NCBI GenBank assembly: GCA_031216915.1
Contig: CM062297.1
Coordinates: 175,388,356 to 175,452,355 of the forward strand
Direction of reading: 5' to 3'
Source of the DNA: Pictodentalium vernedei
Lineage: Eukaryota; Mollusca; Scaphopoda; Dentaliida; Dentaliidae
Length of the DNA: 64,000 bases
The position numbers and the translations under genes are program-made. The notes below the pieces were generated by a model. That model did no database searches. It was given only the letters and a program-made list of their open reading frames with translations, and had not been told where the DNA came from. Below, one piece after another: positions 21,331 through 31,660 of this stretch; the stretch's first letter is position 1; each line of letters begins with the position of its first letter.

Positions 21331-22237
21331 CATGCGAAGACTGACACGCGACGAACGTTTACGTTGTCACATTGGAAGCTGGCAACAGACAGACTGCAGT
21401 GGCTCAAATTCTCAACGTTACTCAATCGGTGATTATCAGGTTGTGGTCACGCTACCGTCAGACAGGCAATGCTGAAGACAAACGTCGGTCAGGTCGTCCA
21501 GTAGAGATAACTGCTAACCAGGATCGTTTCATCCGAACCACAGCATTACGTAACCGCCATCAAAGTGCCTCAGAAATTGGACAGCAGCTGCATCGAGCGA
21601 CAGATGTGCGACTCAGTGGTCAGACTATCCGAAATCGCCTACACAGCAGAAATTTGTACGCTCGACGACCTCGAATAATTCCACGTTTGACAGAACGTCA
21701 CATCGCAGCAAGGCGTAATTGGTGTGGAGCACGACAGCGCAGGGACAATCGTCGGTGGAGCAACGTCATGTTTTCCGATGAATCGAGGTTCACAGAGTGT
21801 GGCGGCGGAACGAACGATACCATGACGTAACCGTTAGGCAGCTCGATCGTTTTGGTGGTGGATCGGTTATGGTGTGGGGAGGCATGGCCATGACACGCAA
21901 AACACCATTACATATCATCCAAGGGCGTGTCACGGGGCAGTACAACCGTGACATCATGTTAGCAGCTCATGTGGTGCAATTTGCGCGACATCACGGCAGT
22001 CGATTCATTTTCCAAGATAGCAATGCAAGAGCACACAGGGCCCGTGTCGCTACAGAGTTCCTCCAGGAGCAGAACATCACTACATTGCCTTGGCCAGCAC
22101 TAAGTCCAGACCTTCCACCAATCGAGCACGTCTGGGATATGCTTGGCATGCGCCCACAACAACGCCAGCAGCCTCCTACCAGTGTCCAGGAACTCGCCGC
22201 TGAATGGAATAACATCTGTTCAGTAATTCTGAGCTAG
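21331..22237 (+). pseudogene. Tc1/mariner-like transposase, frameshifted
   Basis: A DNA transposase of the Tc1 type, which would cut and paste its element at TA. The N-terminus starts at ATG 21331 (MRRLTRDERLR), shifts frame near 21370 and continues with a helix-turn-helix region ('AVAQILNVTQSVIIRLWSRY', then 'RRSGRPVE'). The first catalytic Asp is in 'FSDESRF' (about 21774-21794). A second frame break with a small deletion occurs near 21797-21830. The rest has 'RFGGGSVMVWGG', the second Asp in 'QDSNARAHR' and the catalytic Glu in 'SPDLPPIEHVWD'. I count 35 residues between the second Asp and the Glu, versus 34 in classical Tc1. The C-terminus 'LAAEWNNI' is family-like. Two frameshifts make it inactive. 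Terminal repeats are not clear; TGACACCG near 21151 and its complement near 22360 are candidates. Confidence 0.9.
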
Positions 22238-22249
22238 CAATTTGGGAGC

Positions 22250-22805
22250 ACTTACAGGTGTTTGTCAGTTATTATTTGTATTATTAACTGCAGTACGAAT
22301 ATTAGTTGGAGATAGCTTAACAATTATAATGGGTGTTTCGCCAGTCAAAGCGAGCTAGTCGGTGTCAAAGGTTATTCTTATCATCTGTATGTTCCTCGTG
22401 CGTCAAATGAGCAACAACAGCGCGAGCAATTATTACCTGCATGTTTTGGAATGTCCGGCGACATTGCTCTTTGTTTCGGCCACTTTTGCCAATCGGAAGA
22501 CGCGTCCAGTGCTGATAAAGCGACGATCGCTCATGATACCATATGTTTTGTAATATGCTCTGTAACGTGGTCTAAGCGTCCGTTGTGTGGGTAGACTTGA
22601 GGTAGACAAAGAGGTGTTAACACAGCAAAATTGACAGTACTCATTTTACATAGGCGGAAGAGGTTGGCCCGCTTCAGTCGGACACGCCTCCCATCACCAC
22701 CTTTCCCCTTCCACATACGCGCATTTGTATCGCTCATCAACACACTTATTAGATATAAAAGACCCTGGGTACCTCTCCAGTTGTATCTAGTTGCGATTTA
22801 ATTAC
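22250..22805. other. Intron downstream of exon B, no feature
   Basis: No recognisable repeat or exon. Minus-strand splicing of the exon at 22806-22974 places this in the next intron. Confidence 0.45.
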
Positions 22806-22974
22806 CTTTTGTGTGTCAGACGACTTCGGAGTAAATGTTCCGTCGTAGCGTTGCGCACTTAGAGCTTCAGCAATAGCGGTAGCATTAGTATTTTTCAGAA
22901 TGCTGTCAAGCTCAGATTTACCGAGAGCCTTCCCATTTACTGTGGCTGTCGTGATCACACCAACAGCCGGCCTC
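22806..22974 (-). CDS. Mucin-like gene, membrane-proximal extracellular exon
   Basis: One leading base and 56 codons. The acceptor ends 'gtgatttacag' (22975-22977) and the donor is 'gtaatt' at 22800-22805. The leading G completes an AAG Lys codon begun by the exon at 31661-32261. The exon ends on a full codon, matching the phase-0 start of the transmembrane exon. The peptide runs from 'RPAVGVITTATVNGKALGKS' through 'ELDSILKNTNATAIAEAL' to 'KSSDTQK' and contains one N-glycosylation sequon (NAT). A beta-strand followed by a helix just before the membrane anchor recalls SEA-type modules of membrane mucins, but no cleavage motif is seen, so that is speculation. Confidence 0.8.
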
Positions 22975-23167
22975 CTGTAAATCACAATACAGATACAAAT
23001 GAAAATTTTAAACGGCTTTGATTTCAAGGAAAAAACAAAAATAACATCATATATGTATATTGTTGGTCAATTATGTCCTTCAATCCAGTAGATGAGTTGT
23101 AAGGAAGAAGGGGAATGTGTACAGAGACACAAGGAGGTAAGACCTTCAACACGCCACAGTATTATTC

Positions 23168-23610
23168 CTACTTGAATGAATTCCAAGGTCGGGGAGTTTC
23201 ACATGATGATACGTGTTTCATCCCAGTGTTATTTTTGTGGGAAAACTGACCGTCGATCGACAACACACGACTTTGAGTATGGACAACGGGGACTAAAATA
23301 ATTTGGTCCAACAAATCACCCTGTAACACTTTGAAGAGCTCGGCAATATATGCCCTCGATTGGTTTTCTTCGATTCCAGACAGGGAAGTATGAACCGGGA
23401 TGGGGATGGCACAGGGAATATGTTCCACGCATCAACTTTCTCCAGAAATGATTGCGAGAGAGAGAGGGAGATTAGGTCAGCATTATCTTTACCAAACCAC
23501 CATTTCCACCTTATTAGATATTAGTAATAATGAGGTGAACAGTCTGTGTACTCTTAATATGTGACTGAAGACTCCCTCGTTTGATTTGTCTGCTGTACGG
23601 CTTTTAATCT
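23168..23610. other. Intron with an unsupported 86-codon minus frame
   Basis: The minus-strand frame 23168-23428 is fairly protein-like, but the preceding in-frame stop and weak donor 'gtagga' argue against an exon. A (ga)n-like tract lies at 23455-23472. The verified phase match between the exons on either side does not require an extra exon here. Confidence 0.3.
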
Positions 23611-23619
23611 GAGATACAG

Positions 23620-23893
23620 TTAAAATTAGAAGTTCTGTCATGAAATGCGCACAAATAGCACGTCGATCTGCGCGTTAATTCACGCGTTATGACCATAGTA
23701 AGGCTATCAAATTCTGTACATATGGCCTGTGAACCCGGTGGTCCATTGGCAGAAACGTTACCTGTGTTTGCTATGAGTAACCAGGAAAACCTGCTGTGCT
23801 TTGGATGCCATTCGATATGGCAATTGTGCGCAATTCCTACGCGCAATTAAACCTAAATAAGCGCACAGTTCGTGATAGGACTTCTGGTTTTAA
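23620..23893. mobile_element. TTAA-flanked MITE (family 2), copy 2
   Basis: TTAA at both ends, inverted ends 'aattagaagttc' and 'ggacttctggtt'. It aligns with the copy at 11398-11705 almost throughout ('tgaaatgcgcac.aatagcac', 'ggctatcaaattctgtacat', 'ggcctgtgaac'), lacking the inner hairpin arm. Confidence 0.8.
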
Positions 23894-24297
23894 TGGCAAA
23901 TGCACATCATTATTTCGGCCCCTCGGGGAAATTAGTTAAGTATGGAGCCACAAACGTGCATATTCCTCAATGCAGAGATGCGTTAGTCCAAACCTTAGCA
24001 ATGTGTGTGATATTCCGACCTCGACACAAAGGCACTCGGGATACCACTGGTATATATTAGTGTGTGGGCTCCCTTCTATGACTGAGCCCCCCCCCCCCCC
24101 CGATCCATGGCCCGTCACAGTAGGCAGATGTGGACGTTAAAGCATTACAAAAACAGGCGGAAACGGTACAATCTGTCCATTTTGATATGTTATTGTAGAA
24201 ACAGGAACCTGGAGAGATATGATGTTGTATTTACCACAGTTTCAATCAGCAGAAACTGGAATCAGTTACCTAATATGCAGGCCTAACATCCGAACAC

Positions 24298-24822
24298 AAC
24301 ACAGCTAGCGCTGTCACGATTTCTGAATTTAGAAATCGATTAATCGTCGGAAATAATCTATAATAATCTACTAATCGTACCAAGATGACCAACCCCCCCC
24401 CCCCCCCCCCACAAATCCCTCTCTTTGAAGTCGATAAAAATGAAATTCAATTCAGTTGACCTACCTTAAGTAAACAACGAAGACGATCCTCTTTTAGGTA
24501 CATTCAAAGCTTTAATGTTCTGAACTTTTGAACCGTCAGTGTAATAATTGAGACAGGTCGGCAGTTGCGAAGTTCAACTATTCAGAACATCAAAGCTTTG
24601 AATGTACTTAGAAGACAAATACTTCTTACGGCTTCTTGGGGTATAACGTCGACGTTCTTGACCTTTTACCTTTAGAAACAATAGTTTTTTCATCCATTGT
24701 TTTTTAATTATTAAACGTCCAGAACGGGGTACAATTTACCGATTCTTCGACAACGAAAAATACTAATCGCTTTCGGCGTGACCGATCGACAATCGATTAA
24801 TCGTGACAGCCCAAAACACAGC
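24298..24822. mobile_element. hAT-type non-autonomous element with 8-bp duplication
   Basis: The element 24306-24814 has ends TAGCGCTGTCACGATT and (minus strand) TTGGGCTGTCACGATT, both followed by 'aatcg' text, and is flanked by AACACAGC at 24298-24305 and 24815-24822. Eight-base duplications and such termini fit hAT. An inner inverted repeat ('tacattcaaagctttaatgt' and mirror at about 24590-24612) and a poly-C run (about 24392-24410) are present. No transposase text. Confidence 0.82.
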
Positions 24823-25162
24823 TCTGTGGTAAATGTACAGGATGCTAAATTTCAGTTTCTAAGACCCCACTGTACTTTGCTTCTCAATCAGAACAACTTC
24901 AAACCACCAAAGCTGACTGATTTATATTTAAATATGAGAGAGCTCAAAATAGCGGGCATTTGATTTCAAACTGTCAATAGAGATGGGAGGTATTGGACTT
25001 TTGTGCTTGGTATCGGTTTTGTATTTTTGGGTGAGTATACCGTGGTATCGGTTCGGTATTCGGCATCTGACTTGACTGCGACTTGCTGATGGAACTAAAA
25101 GGGAATTAGCATCCGGAAAATACAGAAAAAAATGTTTTTGTATCATTCCCCAACATACTGTA

Positions 25163-25623
25163 CACTGCACGCTAAAAACTAAAGTGTTAAAAACTACACT
25201 TGAAGTGCTGTATTTAACACTTACTAAGTGCTGAACTAGCACTTTGTTCAAGTGTAGATATCCCAGAACTTGACAGGTGTTACAATAATACCTCTTGACA
25301 AGTGTAATGTCGCGACACTTAAAAGGAAACAACGCAGATGACGCGGATCAGGCTCGAACTCTCGAGCCTGATCCGCGTCATCTGCGTTGTGTCCTTTTAA
25401 TTATATACCCACCAAGCGCAAATCAAATTACGGACTATTCTGGAAGAACCACCAATGCTAGACACATGGGAAGTGCCATCCATTCAAGTTTCAGATGTCT
25501 GACGATTGTAATGTCTAAGTGATTAAAGCATTGCACTTTGAGTGTTAAAATCAAACCCTAAGAGTTAGAATAGGTTTAACACCTTGAAAGTGTCAGTTTT
25601 AACACTTTAGTTTTTAGTGTGTA
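25163..25623. mobile_element. Inverted-end MITE with central perfect hairpin
   Basis: The ends 'gctaaaaactaaagtgttaa' and 'ttaacactttagtttttagt' are inverted. Subterminal text repeats 'aagtg' motifs ('cacttgaagtgctgtattta'). At 25325-25400 a hairpin of about 33-bp arms is centred on 'ctcgaactctcgag'. Non-coding. Confidence 0.75.
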
Positions 25624-25987
25624 TAATAATTAGGGGGTTACAAGGGTTTAAGGGTTTACAATTACAACCCTTAATTTAAGTGTTGAAACTACCTTTATTT
25701 TTGCTAACAGGCATCATATCTACAGTAATTTTATGACTTGTGTCAAACACATCTTAACTTTTATACGCCTATTTCAGGCTTTTGCAGCCTCAGAGCCTGT
25801 GACCATAACTTGCTATTATTTGGAGGTTCTGCTGACAATAGACAAAACCACATGGGTAGTGAGTGATTTATAGTGAAGTCTTGGCTACCTTAACAGGCAG
25901 CTACTACTTGACTAGAAATCACTGCCCAAACAACTTGACATGTACATATTGTAATCTAGTGGGAATTCAGGACAATTGCCCAGGCCC

Positions 25988-26209
25988 TTAACCCTAGCCG
26001 CCGTTTTTCCGGCCAACAACATGATACGTCATTAAATAAGATTGCTGTTCAGTAAAAATGTGGGGTAGACCAATCAATATTTTCAGCGTGCAGCCCCGAG
26101 GCTGCACGTTGAAAATATTGATTGGTCTACCCCAAATAATGAATATGGACTCTTCTAATTGCTGCCATTGAACTGGCATGGAAGATACCACTAGAGTTCA
26201 AAGGGTTAA
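25988..26209. mobile_element. TTAA-flanked hairpin MITE (family 3), copy 1
   Basis: TTAA at 25988-25991 and 26206-26209; ends CCCTAGCCGCCG and TTCAAAGGG. The centre 26060-26140 is a hairpin from 'tggggtagaccaatcaatat' to its mirror, centred on 'cagccccgaggctg'. A second copy is at 62891-63113. Confidence 0.85.
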
Positions 26210-26476
26210 GGATTAACAAAAGTGAAAAGAAAATCAGTCACTTCTTTCATGAAACTGTACACTTGAACCGCTATAAAGCCTCAACAAGACCTTATCTTTA
26301 GCGAAAGTAGGAAAGTTTGAAAATACACATGGTTTTGGTATTCAATGATTGGTCGGTTCGGTTTTGCGGTATCCTCGTGATATCGGCATCGGTTCGGTTC
26401 TGTGGTATATTATCGATCTCTAACTGCCAACTGTTATACCAAACGGTCAACAACTATACCTACCCAACGTGTGCTG

Positions 26477-26916
26477 TACAGTGGAACCCTGTTAATTGAA
26501 TAGCCACTTTGCCAATGAAAATTATTCAATTAACAGGAGTATTCAATTAACAGGGATTGTGTCACTTTCATGTACTCAAAAAATAAACTAAGCATTTATT
26601 CTATTATATCTTGTTTGACAGAGCTCCATGAGCTCTGTCCAACAAGATATAATAGATTAAATGCCTGCATTGGATGGACCAATTTGGATTTGCCAAATAG
26701 GTCTATAAACAAAGGAAAACTGGGGCGAGTGAAGGTATTGTCTCGACAGGGTACAAGACTTTTTATTCAATAAACAGGAGTTTACTCTATAACTTATATT
26801 CAATTAACAGACGGAATTTGTGCTGAAGGTATGGTAAATGGTTTTGTGTTGGGAATTGTATTCATTCAACAGGGATATATAATTAAAAGATATCCATATA
26901 AGTGGGCTCCACTGTA
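26477..26916. mobile_element. pogo/Tigger-like MITE
   Basis: TA-CAGTGGAACCC at 26477-26491 and GGGCTCCACTG-TA ending 26916. TA target and CAGTGGAACC-type ends fit the pogo/Tigger branch of Tc1/mariner. Inside are several 'attcaattaacag' repeats and a hairpin at about 26600-26665 with the core 'gacagagctccatgagctct'. No transposase. Confidence 0.8.
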
Positions 26917-26974
26917 CTACTTGTCTGTATCAAAAACATCTGTAGCATATTCTGTTCGTGTATTTTGAATGCAC

Positions 26975-27605
26975 GAAGATAAGCCTTTGAATGTAAGGTG
27001 TGGAAATGGGGACCTACAAAGCTTCGATTCGATTTCGAATCTTTTGTTGGTATTCGATTCGATTCGAAATAGGCTGTCCGATTCGTTTCCTACGAATCTT
27101 TTCACTGGAATTTCGTTTTATATCAGTCATCTTGGTCGTCTCACAAAACGTATAGCTGAGATAGAAATTGTACATAAATAATGTTGAAAATCAAGACTGA
27201 GTGTAATGTCCGGTATATTCACATGTAAAGCATGTGTTATTAAGCCCCTATCCGTGCTAATTCCAGTTTCAATAGTCACTTCCACTACTGAATACAAAGT
27301 TAAAGTTCCCAAGCAATATCGACGATGAGCACGCGGTTGTTAGCGGCCAGTCCCGTGCAGTGCCCAGTGCAGAATTCTCGCACACGTTTTTGTTTTTAAA
27401 CAAATATCCTTACTGGGTAATATTCCAACTAGATCATCAAGGTCAGTCTTCGACAAAGGCATGCCTTGATGCAGTTGAAATATTTTATCTGTCGGGACTT
27501 CAAGACGCCTCCATACGACTCGAGGTTCGATTCGATTTCGAACAATAGGCTCGATTCGCTTCGAGATTCGATTCGAATCGAAAATATGTGATTCGCCCAT
27601 CCCTA
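26975..27605. mobile_element. Dispersed hAT-like repeat, copy 1
   Basis: The right end reads 'attcgcccatccctag', as in hAT-type elements with GGGATGGGCGAATC termini. Subterminal text is dense in 'tcgattcgaatcg' palindromes on both sides. The middle ('ttcccaagcaatatc.acgatgagc', 'gtgcagtgcccagt.cagaat') matches 46275-47095. The left terminus is degraded. Confidence 0.65.
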
Positions 27606-27609
27606 GTAG

Positions 27610-28105
27610 GAAACCGCTCGTGCATCCCTGCGCCTCTAAAGGGTTGGTTGGGAGCGTTGTTAACCACGTGCCTCGGAAACCCCATCTGTGTGGAACTCAA
27701 CGACATATGCTTCATCTGACAGTGACTGAGATACAACGCAGTGCAAATGTGAGAAACTCTTTTGAGAACGTTTTCGGAAGGTGACATCATCACATGTCTC
27801 AATAAAGTTACGCTCCACATGTATAACTGAACACCAAACATCATCCAAGTGACAAATGCTATTTCTAACCCGTGCAAACTGCAACGCACACATTATAGTG
27901 ATGTGATCACAAAAGCGAACAGTAAATTTCAATCGGATCGCATTCGTGGTTCAGTTAATATGTTTTGCCATTGTTGTGCCCTCCTCTTTTATGATCATAA
28001 CAGAGCAGTGACAACGCAAAAAAAATGTTTCGGGGGGTGGGGGCGGTTTTGCTACAAATGTCCTTAAGATGGCGGCCGTTGGGACACATTATTTCTGTAT
28101 GTGGC
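27610..28105. other. Intron, no confident feature
   Basis: Overlapping minus frames at 27660-27932 lack splice support. A (G)n tract occurs near 28031. No family repeat was seen. Confidence 0.35.
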
Positions 28106-28109
28106 CAAC

Positions 28110-28521
28110 GGGCGTTCTAGCATATTTATTTATTTATTTATTGCTGCTTTACGCCACATCAGCAGCTTAGGCTATATCGTGGCGATGAAAGTGTAAATTT
28201 CAAAAAGACCATAAATTAAAAAATGAAACAAATTGAATAAGAGGTTTAAAAATGATGAGTGTGAAACATAATGAGAAGGTGAGATCAGTAGTGCAAAAAT
28301 ACTGTGTAAATCAACCTGTGAAATAAATACAGATAGATGAAAATTAAAATGGTAAAAACAATTTAAAATTTATTAAAAAGGTTGATTACCTTCAAGAATG
28401 AGATGACCCTTTGCGGGCTCGTATGATAAAATAAATCTCTCAAAGATCCAACTGTAAAATACTGCCCTCTAACATGATTAAAATCAGCACAATTCAAAAG
28501 AATGTGTTGGGCGTTCTAGCA
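28110..28521 (-). mobile_element. 5'-truncated LINE with 13-bp target duplication
   Basis: The insert 28123-28508 is flanked by GGGCGTTCTAGCA (28110-28122 and 28509-28521). On the minus strand it begins inside the RNase H frame, runs through the 3' UTR ('gccacgatatagcctaagct' / 'gctgatgtggcgtaaagcag') and ends in (AATA)n. It matches the 3' part of the LINE at 45193-46198. Truncation and tail are the mark of target-primed reverse transcription. Confidence 0.88.
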
Positions 28522-29391
28522 ACCTACATGTAGGTGAACAGGAATCACTGAGTTTGAACAGCTCTTTCAATAAATTTGTCTTGAATGAGCTACAATATCT
28601 ACGTCATTGGGAATTAATTTTATTAGGGTGGGGGGGGGGGCTGCTTTTCTGCCAAACAACGCATTTATTTAAACAACGTAAGTCGATGCCTTATAGAAGG
28701 CATTGCATGATTCGCGACCCACTAAGGCATTTTTAGATCAAGTGATATATAGACCCTTCAACTCGTCCCCGACATATTGCGAAATTCACGACACGGGTCC
28801 AGTAAACTTGCAATATATTGGACACGTTTCGTAAACTTTCAGCATAAACAGGCAACAAGGAGGGGATCTCTTCTGTATTAATTTTTCAAGATCTGGGTCT
28901 CGTCGTTCATATAGGTTGCTGTGAATAGTTCACATCAGAGTAGATTCTACATCGTTAGATGATACAACTTCAAACACGTTTAACATTCTCATCACTTTTT
29001 ACTTTGTGGAAACTGTTTTTCTGTTGAAAAATTCTCCAAATTCGTTTTCTTTTCTCTTGTGTAAACCATGTCACTCGTCGTGTTAACGACGTGCATTATA
29101 GTGCAGCGTTGATTTCAGGCGGGTACAGTGGCGAAGCCGTGGGGGATTTGCAGGGTCTCCCCGCCCCACCATTGACCTTGCAAATCGCGTTTTGAGATTT
29201 GTACCGCATTGCTCCGATTGCTGATGTAAATAGTAAAAACTCAACCGTGACTTCCAAATGTCATCAACGGGCTAACGATTAGTGTAATGTTAGGTAGCAC
29301 ATGATTAGATTCAATTCGATTCTTTTGCTCGGTTTAATTCAAGTTTAAAGTCATCATTACCGGGGTTCATACTCCCATACAGCAAAAGCAG
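28522..29391. other. Intron, no confident feature
   Basis: A poly-G run near 28629 and short frames only. No family repeat was recognised. Confidence 0.4.
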
Positions 29392-29530
29392 TTAACCCGT
29401 TACCCAACGTAATGACCAAAACCGGAAAACGCTATTCACAAAAATCTCCAATTAATTTTCATTAGTTTTTTTTATTTTTTGTCTCAAAAGCATAAGTTAT
29501 GGCCCTCTTAAGAACGAGCTCAAGTCATAA
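29392..29530. mobile_element. Family-1 TTAA MITE, half copy
   Basis: TTAA at 29392 followed by 'cccgttacccaacgtaatga' and 'aaaaccggaaaacgctattc' is one complete end. The element breaks off inside the palindrome near 'aagaacgagctc'. Confidence 0.7.
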
Positions 29531-29739
29531 CAAATGAGTAAAACATCATTTGCCATTACTCACGTGGTTAGCAAATAAGGCGACTAGTGAATCGCTGGCT
29601 TTCAGTTTCAAAACATAAGGCTTTGCGACTTAGTCGACAATACCAAGGCAAGCCCCTGTATTGATGCCTCTGCTTAGAAAAATGTCTTCATTTCTATACA
29701 TTCATTGAACTCTTTCAATAACAGATTCTCATTACGTGG

Positions 29740-29935
29740 AGCTGTGTTGTTAGCGGCGGTAGTCCTTCAGCCTTTGCTAACCCTGTTCGAATGTGTTAGT
29801 AAGTTGGATGAGTTGTTACTCACCGTTGCTCAGTGGTTCTCTCTGGGAACTCCAGCTTCCCCCCACTCGTAAAACTACCCGACACGACATGATCTTGGTT
29901 GTTGTATTGTCGTAATCCCCAATAAACAGCTAAAC
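29740..29935 (+). repeat. SINE, 5'-truncated and diverged
   Basis: Body blocks 'ttgctcagtggttctctctg', 'actccagcttcc', 'gtaaaactacccgacacgac' and the tail 'cgtaatccccaataaaca' match the SINE family. The head is absent. Confidence 0.65.
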
Positions 29936-30026
29936 AGCAGCGGTAATCCAATCCACTGAATAAATAAAAACTTTATAGATCGTACCAGACAGAATGGGCC
30001 AGCCCATTCACAAAACTCGATACACA

Positions 30027-30190
30027 AATACACAAAACGACACACGCTTGTTAATCGGTTAATCGATATGGCACGAGTGTCAGCGCGGAAGGATAGAACG
30101 AGAGGCCGCACGCCTCAAGTTTTATCCTTCCGTGATGGCACAAGTGCCATGTCGATTATCCATTAACACGTGTGTCGTTCTGTGATTATT
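30027..30190. repeat. Inverted repeat, about 70-bp arms
   Basis: 'aacgacacacgcttgttaat' near 30034-30053 is mirrored by 'attaacacgtgtgtcgtt' near 30163-30180. 'gcggaaggata' is mirrored near 30120-30132. Loop about 25 bases. Mobile-element hairpin likely. Confidence 0.65.
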
Positions 30191-30239
30191 ACACGCCTTC
30201 ATGTCTATAAACAAGAAAAATTTTACTGAGGTAACACAT

Positions 30240-31032
30240 GCCCCCCCCCCCCCCCCTCATTGTGACCTTCACCTTGCAGATGCGGCGGAAACTATTATAC
30301 GCGACACACCTTCTGACTGCCCTTAACATTTGTGAAAAGTTTAACAATTATACTATGATTCGTTTCTGAGTTATTTTTAGTGTGACCTTGAAATGTGACC
30401 TTGACCTTGAAGGTACGAACCCCGCTGTGGTGTGTGACACATCCTCCCATGGTCCTTTATAATTGTGTGAAGTTTGATGGCTGTGGCCCTAACCGTGTTC
30501 AGTGTGACTTTGAAATGTGACCTTTACCTTGACCTTACGGACCTGGCTGTGGTGTGTGACACATCCACCCGTTGTCCTTTACAATTGAGAGATGTTAGAT
30601 GATTGTAGCCCTAGTTGTTTTGGAGTTATGCTTGAGACACGATTTGTGACCCTAAACATATGAAGGTCAATTGTGACTTCCACCTTGCAGATGCGACGGA
30701 AACTATTATACGTGACACACCTTCTGAATTTCCTTAACATTTGTAATAAGTTTAACAATTGTACTATGATTCTGAGTTATGGCTGAGACACGAATATTGA
30801 CCAATTTTTAGTGTGACCTTGAAATGTGAGCTTGACCTTGACGGTACGAACCCGGCTATGGCGTGTGACACATCCTCCCATGGTCCTTTATAATTGTGTG
30901 AAAGTTTGATGACTGTGGCCCTAACCATTTTCGAGTTATTGGCTCGGACACACACACACGGACACACGGATGGACGGACACACACACACTTCAATCACTA
31001 TATGCCACCAGACTTAAGTCGGGGGCATAAAA
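30240..31032 (+). repeat. Tandem-unit repeat with TGACCTTGA motifs
   Basis: Units of about 200 bp are repeated with changes: 'aaactattatacg.gacacac' at about 30287 and 30702, 'tgtgacacatcc.cccat' at about 30434, 30556 and 30864. TGACCTTGA occurs at 30383-30391, 30396-30404, 30402-30410, 30814-30822 and 30833-30841. The array ends in a (CACA/CGGA) tract and 'gtcgggggcataaaa'. I know this ending from dispersed repeats of marine invertebrates; the class is uncertain. Confidence 0.7.
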
Positions 31033-31139
31033 GCATTATAACAAGGACACTCAGCAATTCATTTGACAACTATCAACAAAAAGAATACATTTTATCGCCA
31101 ACCAAGTTAGTGTTAGCGAGGGGAACCCGTGTTTCTATT

Positions 31140-31215
31140 TCGTCCCCTGAGTTCCAATGTGTTCTATGTGCCTACTGGCACATAGAACACATTGGAACTC
31201 AAGGGACGATTTTCA
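31140..31215. repeat. Near-perfect hairpin
   Basis: 'cgtcccctgagttccaatgt' followed by 'gttctatgtgcc' faces its reverse complement ('ggcacatagaac' and onward) around a 4-base loop near 31177. Arms are about 34 bases with one or two mismatches. Confidence 0.8.
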
Positions 31216-31429
31216 GCTATCACTATACATTCAAATTGTAATTGCGTTGCATAATTTGTAAAAAATGCCAGTGCAATTTCGCTTCTGATTAAAAAACGAT
31301 TTCCGTTCCGCACATATTTGCGGAACAGATTTTCATTTTCCGCATGGTTTAGTGTTGCTGTAGATGGGGATTTCATAGAACAAGCGCGTAATAAATTTTA
31401 TTATTGTTTTCAGTTTGCTGCGTCAATTG

Positions 31430-31575
31430 CACGTAGCTTATGACCCTTATTAGAACGAGTTCGCTGGTCTCGTTCCAATGAGGGGTCAAAGGCTATGCCT
31501 TTCAAGCAAAAGATTTACATTTTCAGTTATTCGAGAAAACATTCACAAGTGTCGTCTGCTACTCGTGTCGAATAA
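31430..31575. mobile_element. Family-1 TTAA MITE, internal fragment
   Basis: The palindrome core 'gcttatgacccttattagaa...ttccaatgaggggtcaaagg' and the flank 'cacaagtgtcgtctgctact' are recognisable. The outer ends are lost. It lies 85 bases from the mucin exon's donor. Confidence 0.65.
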
Positions 31576-31660
31576 AGAGATAAGTTCGCTGTAATTGTTT
31601 TCATTAAATAAAAATAAGAAACTGGAAATCGTTTGATGATATAGATTGTTTGAAACTTAC

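Larger units (their letters stand above)
24970..26430. mobile_element. Composite hAT-like element carrying two nested MITEs
   Basis: The ends TAGAGATGGGAGG (24978) and, on the minus strand, TAGAGATCG (ending 26422) are followed inward by 'tatcggttcggt'-type text on both sides. They are flanked by ACTGTCAA (24970-24977) and ACTGCCAA (26423-26430), 7 of 8 matching. Two other elements (about 25163-25623 and 25988-26209) lie inside, so the host copy is older than both. No transposase was seen. Confidence 0.65.

Noticed and set aside
23168-23428. Extra exon between the mucin-stalk exon and exon B
   Set aside because: An in-frame stop just upstream, no good acceptor, and the neighbouring exons already join in phase without it.
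30894-31241. Plus frame with 'THTHGHTDGRTHTH'
   Set aside because: It translates the (CACACGGA)n end of a dispersed repeat and a hairpin, not a His-rich protein.
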